In this document: piece by piece, positions 31,561-33,310 of the stretch
Position numbering within the stretch: the stretch's first letter is position 1
Layout of the letters: every line of letters starts with the position of its first letter
Assembly (NCBI GenBank): GCA_030537565.1
Contig: JAUNVS010000015.1
Coordinates: 1-33,310, forward strand
DNA length: 33,310 nucleotides
From: Eubacteriales bacterium
Lineage (GTDB): Bacteria; Bacillota; Clostridia; Saccharofermentanales; Fastidiosipilaceae
Direction of reading: 5' to 3'
Program-made: the position numbers and the translations under genes
The notes under the pieces: generated by a model
The model's input: only the letters and a program-made list of their open reading frames with translations
The model's database searches: none
Told to the model about the DNA's origin: nothing

Positions 31561-32592
31561 ATGGCGATAGAATATCAGCACACCTACGAAGGTCTGAGGC
31601 AACTCGGCTTAGTCGAAACGGAGAGCTCTGGAAACTTTCCACCACGCGGGCGGGTCTTCACACTCAGCAGCGAACAGGCCCATCTGCGCTACTGGCTCTA
31701 CGAAGGGCAGGACTTCTTTATCAACATCCATGACTTTGACATCTTCGAAGACCTCTCATTTCACTTCGACTGCGATGCCTCAGCGGGGAGTCACACAACG
31801 ATCTCGATTATAAAAGAGGCCTGTGGCGACGTCCCGAGCCTCCAACGCAATCTCGAGAGTGGCATGGTTATGGCCTACCACCGACGCAACACCAGCTTCC
31901 ATGGAATCCTCCACGCGGGTTCGAAATTCAGCTCCGTCGGCCTAGAATATAAAGATGGCTTTTTCGATCAAAAGCTCTCCAAACAATACGACATCAAACT
32001 CGCTGACATCGAAGCTGCCCTCGCCAACCTCAACCACGGCCAACTATTCCCTCAGCTCCTGCGCATCGCGGACGAGATCCTCCTCTATCGCGAGGACTCT
32101 CCCATGTGCGACTTCTTCTACGAAACGAAATCAAAAGAGATCGTCTCGCTGATCCTTAAGGATTACTACGATAAACGCAACGCCCTAAAATCAAAGGATA
32201 TTGTCGCCATCGAAAACGTCGCGAACATGATCAATGAACACTACATGATGACCCTCTCCCTCGACTTCCTCGCGGGTATCGCCCTCATGAGCAAATCGAA
32301 GTTAAAAGACTGCTTCAAAGCCCATTACGGGATGACGATCAGCGAATACACCCAGCGCCGCCGCATCTACGTCGCCGAACACCTCCTGATGACCACCGAC
32401 CTCTCAATCGCCAATATAGCAAAGGCGGTCGGCTATAAATCCCACAGCCGCTTCTCAGCCCTCTTCCAGCGCTACCAAGGCCAGGTGCCGACTGAATACC
32501 TCGCCGAACTACGTCAGCGCCAACGCCATATCCAACAGGAAAAATCGAAGAAATCCAAAAACGGAGAATACTATGTCGAAGCGCCTTTATAA
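31561..32592 (+). CDS. AraC family transcriptional regulator
   Basis: A 343-residue regulator. The N-terminal two thirds form a ligand-binding part without a family motif I can name. The C-terminal region (about 215-330) has the two AraC helix-turn-helix units: LSLDFLAGIALMSKSKLKDCFKAHYGMTISEY, then RIYVAEHLLMTTDLSIANIAKAVGYKSHSRFSALFQRYQGQVPTEY. Size and layout match the PchR/YbtA-like activators that control metallophore genes. It is divergent from the ABC pair with 203 bases between, so it probably regulates that operon. A GTG seven codons earlier could be used; the ATG has GCGGGG about nine bases upstream. Confidence 0.9.
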   Translation: MAIEYQHTYEGLRQLGLVETESSGNFPPRGRVFTLSSEQAHLRYWLYEGQDFFINIHDFDIFEDLSFHFDCDASAGSHTTISIIKEACGDVPSLQRNLESGMVMAYHRRNTSFHGILHAGSKFSSVGLEYKDGFFDQKLSKQYDIKLADIEAALANLNHGQLFPQLLRIADEILLYREDSPMCDFFYETKSKEIVSLILKDYYDKRNALKSKDIVAIENVANMINEHYMMTLSLDFLAGIALMSKSKLKDCFKAHYGMTISEYTQRRRIYVAEHLLMTTDLSIANIAKAVGYKSHSRFSALFQRYQGQVPTEYLAELRQRQRHIQQEKSKKSKNGEYYVEAPL

Positions 32593-32986
32593 AGCCGTCG
32601 CACTCCGCCTCTACCCTAGGTTCAGCTACTTCGAAATCGCTGAACTCGCAACCCGATTGACCGTAACGGGAATCCCGTTCGTAAGCTTCGGATCCGAGCA
32701 CACGCCCATTCGCTCCGAAGAAGGCCTACTCTTCCAGACAGAGAAGTGCTATCAGAACTATGTCTCGAGCGAATTCAGGAGTTTCATCCTTCCCCACTGT
32801 AGTGATCTCCTCACGGCTCTGAGGTAGGAAGCCTTAATCTCTTTTTTAGAACGGTGGGCGGAAGAGGGAAAACTCTGGTTTGCCGCGATCAGCGAGCCCC
32901 AGCCGTTCAGCTTAGACGGGGACTTGCCGAAACTCGCAGAGGCCGCAGCGGCTAGATTTCAGGATAACTATGCCCTGTGTCTTTAG
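32573..32986 (+). pseudogene. Small unrecognised gene interrupted by an in-frame TAG
   Basis: An ATG preceded by GGAGA opens a frame overlapping the last 20 bases of the AraC gene. It codes 84 residues (MSKRLYKAVALRLYPRFSYF ... DLLTALR) and then meets TAG at 32825-32827. The same frame continues without interruption for 52 more residues with protein-like composition (EALISFLERWAEEGKLWFAA ... ARFQDNYALCL) to a second TAG at 32984. The simplest reading is a single gene of about 137 codons broken by a nonsense change; a truncated functional protein or amber read-through are alternatives. I do not recognise the family. Overlap with the regulator gene suggests coupled expression with it. Confidence 0.5.
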
Positions 32987-33310
32987 TTGGATGAGCGAAT
33001 TTCGAGACTGAATGAAACTTGGTCAGCGGGCAGACAAAATTTCGAAAAATGAACGACACGATTTGTTTGATCAGTAATCGATCGTTTTACAATGGCCAAG
33101 CCGTTATAAATTTGTGCCTTCAGTAATTTGATTTCTACAAAATCTGCTTTTGCGCTTGCATAGCTACCATAGCTAATTTCCTTATGTGCCGAACAAAACT
33201 GTATGTTGTAATGCTCCCGCAGCATCTTAAATGTAGATGAGTATGCTTTCAGTTGCTTTTGTAGGTCTGGATAATAATCTAGAGGGAAATATGCGTAGTC
33301 TATCGAAAAC
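32983..33310 (-). CDS. 3' part of an unrecognised gene (runs off the window)
   Basis: The frame is open from the window end to a TAA at 32983-32985, giving at least 108 residues. An internal Met at 33225 is probably not the start, because the frame continues upstream without a stop (FSIDYAYFPLDYYPDLQKQLKAY before it). Sequence such as YGSYASAKADFVEIKLLKAQ looks like real protein but matches no family I know. Its stop overlaps, in convergent orientation, the last codon of the interrupted gene. Composition is more AT-rich than the neighbouring genes. Confidence 0.5.
   Translation of the reverse strand, partial: FSIDYAYFPLDYYPDLQKQLKAYSSTFKMLREHYNIQFCSAHKEISYGSYASAKADFVEIKLLKAQIYNGLAIVKRSITDQTNRVVHFSKFCLPADQVSFSLEIRSSN

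Noticed and set aside
32825-32827. The internal TAG as a pyrrolysine codon
   Set aside because: No pyl genes or downstream recoding element can be seen in the window; a nonsense change is the simpler reading until orthologues are compared.

Overview
The window reads as a chromosomal segment of a Gram-positive-type bacterium, most likely a member of the Bacillota. This is inferred from strong GGAGG-type ribosome binding sites, many intrinsic terminators with T-tracts, a MepA-like MATE pump, a ZnuA/AdcA-type lipoprotein and P/T/S-rich secreted proteins. No rRNA, tRNA, CRISPR array, transposase or integrase was seen, and genus cannot be assigned from sequence alone.

Left part (1-7.9 kb, all minus strand): a DUF2254 membrane protein; a TetR regulator with a MATE efflux pump, with a good promoter and an 18-bp palindrome at its start point; a small cupin; an MFS drug-type transporter with an SDR oxidoreductase, with a 23-bp palindrome in the leader; and a small membrane protein preceded by a VOC protein.

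Middle part (8.1-22.1 kb, plus strand): the striking region. Twelve consecutive paralogues, here called P1-P12, encode acidic, apparently exported proteins. All begin with the same short motif (K-[LV]-Y-S-L-N-P-L-L-A-G plus a Gly-ending hydrophobic run) and share a core domain of about 200 residues. Three tail types occur: none (P4-P6), a Pro-rich linker plus a conserved C-terminal domain (P1, P2, P3, P7, P8), and disordered P/T/S- or D/Y-rich tails (P9-P12). P9 and P10 share a 742-bp virtually identical block with divergent flanks, which looks like gene conversion. One VOC gene lies on the opposite strand between P3 and P4. I do not recognise the family; it is the best candidate for an undescribed system.

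Right part (22.1-27.7 kb): a MazG-like gene (minus), then a zinc-uptake locus: two ZinT proteins (the second with two ZinT domains), a ZnuA/AdcA-type lipoprotein carrying an unrecognised insert of about 140 residues, the ATPase and the permease. The two ZinT genes share a 494-bp identical block. Intrinsic terminators sit after each zinT gene and would step down expression of downstream genes.

End (27.8-33.3 kb): a heterodimeric ABC exporter-fold pair (minus), divergent from an AraC-type regulator, an arrangement resembling YbtPQ/IrtAB-type metallophore systems. Then comes a small gene overlapping the regulator and interrupted by an in-frame TAG, and the 3' part of an unrecognised minus-strand gene running off the window. 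The window therefore combines drug-type efflux, metal acquisition and a large expanded surface-protein family.
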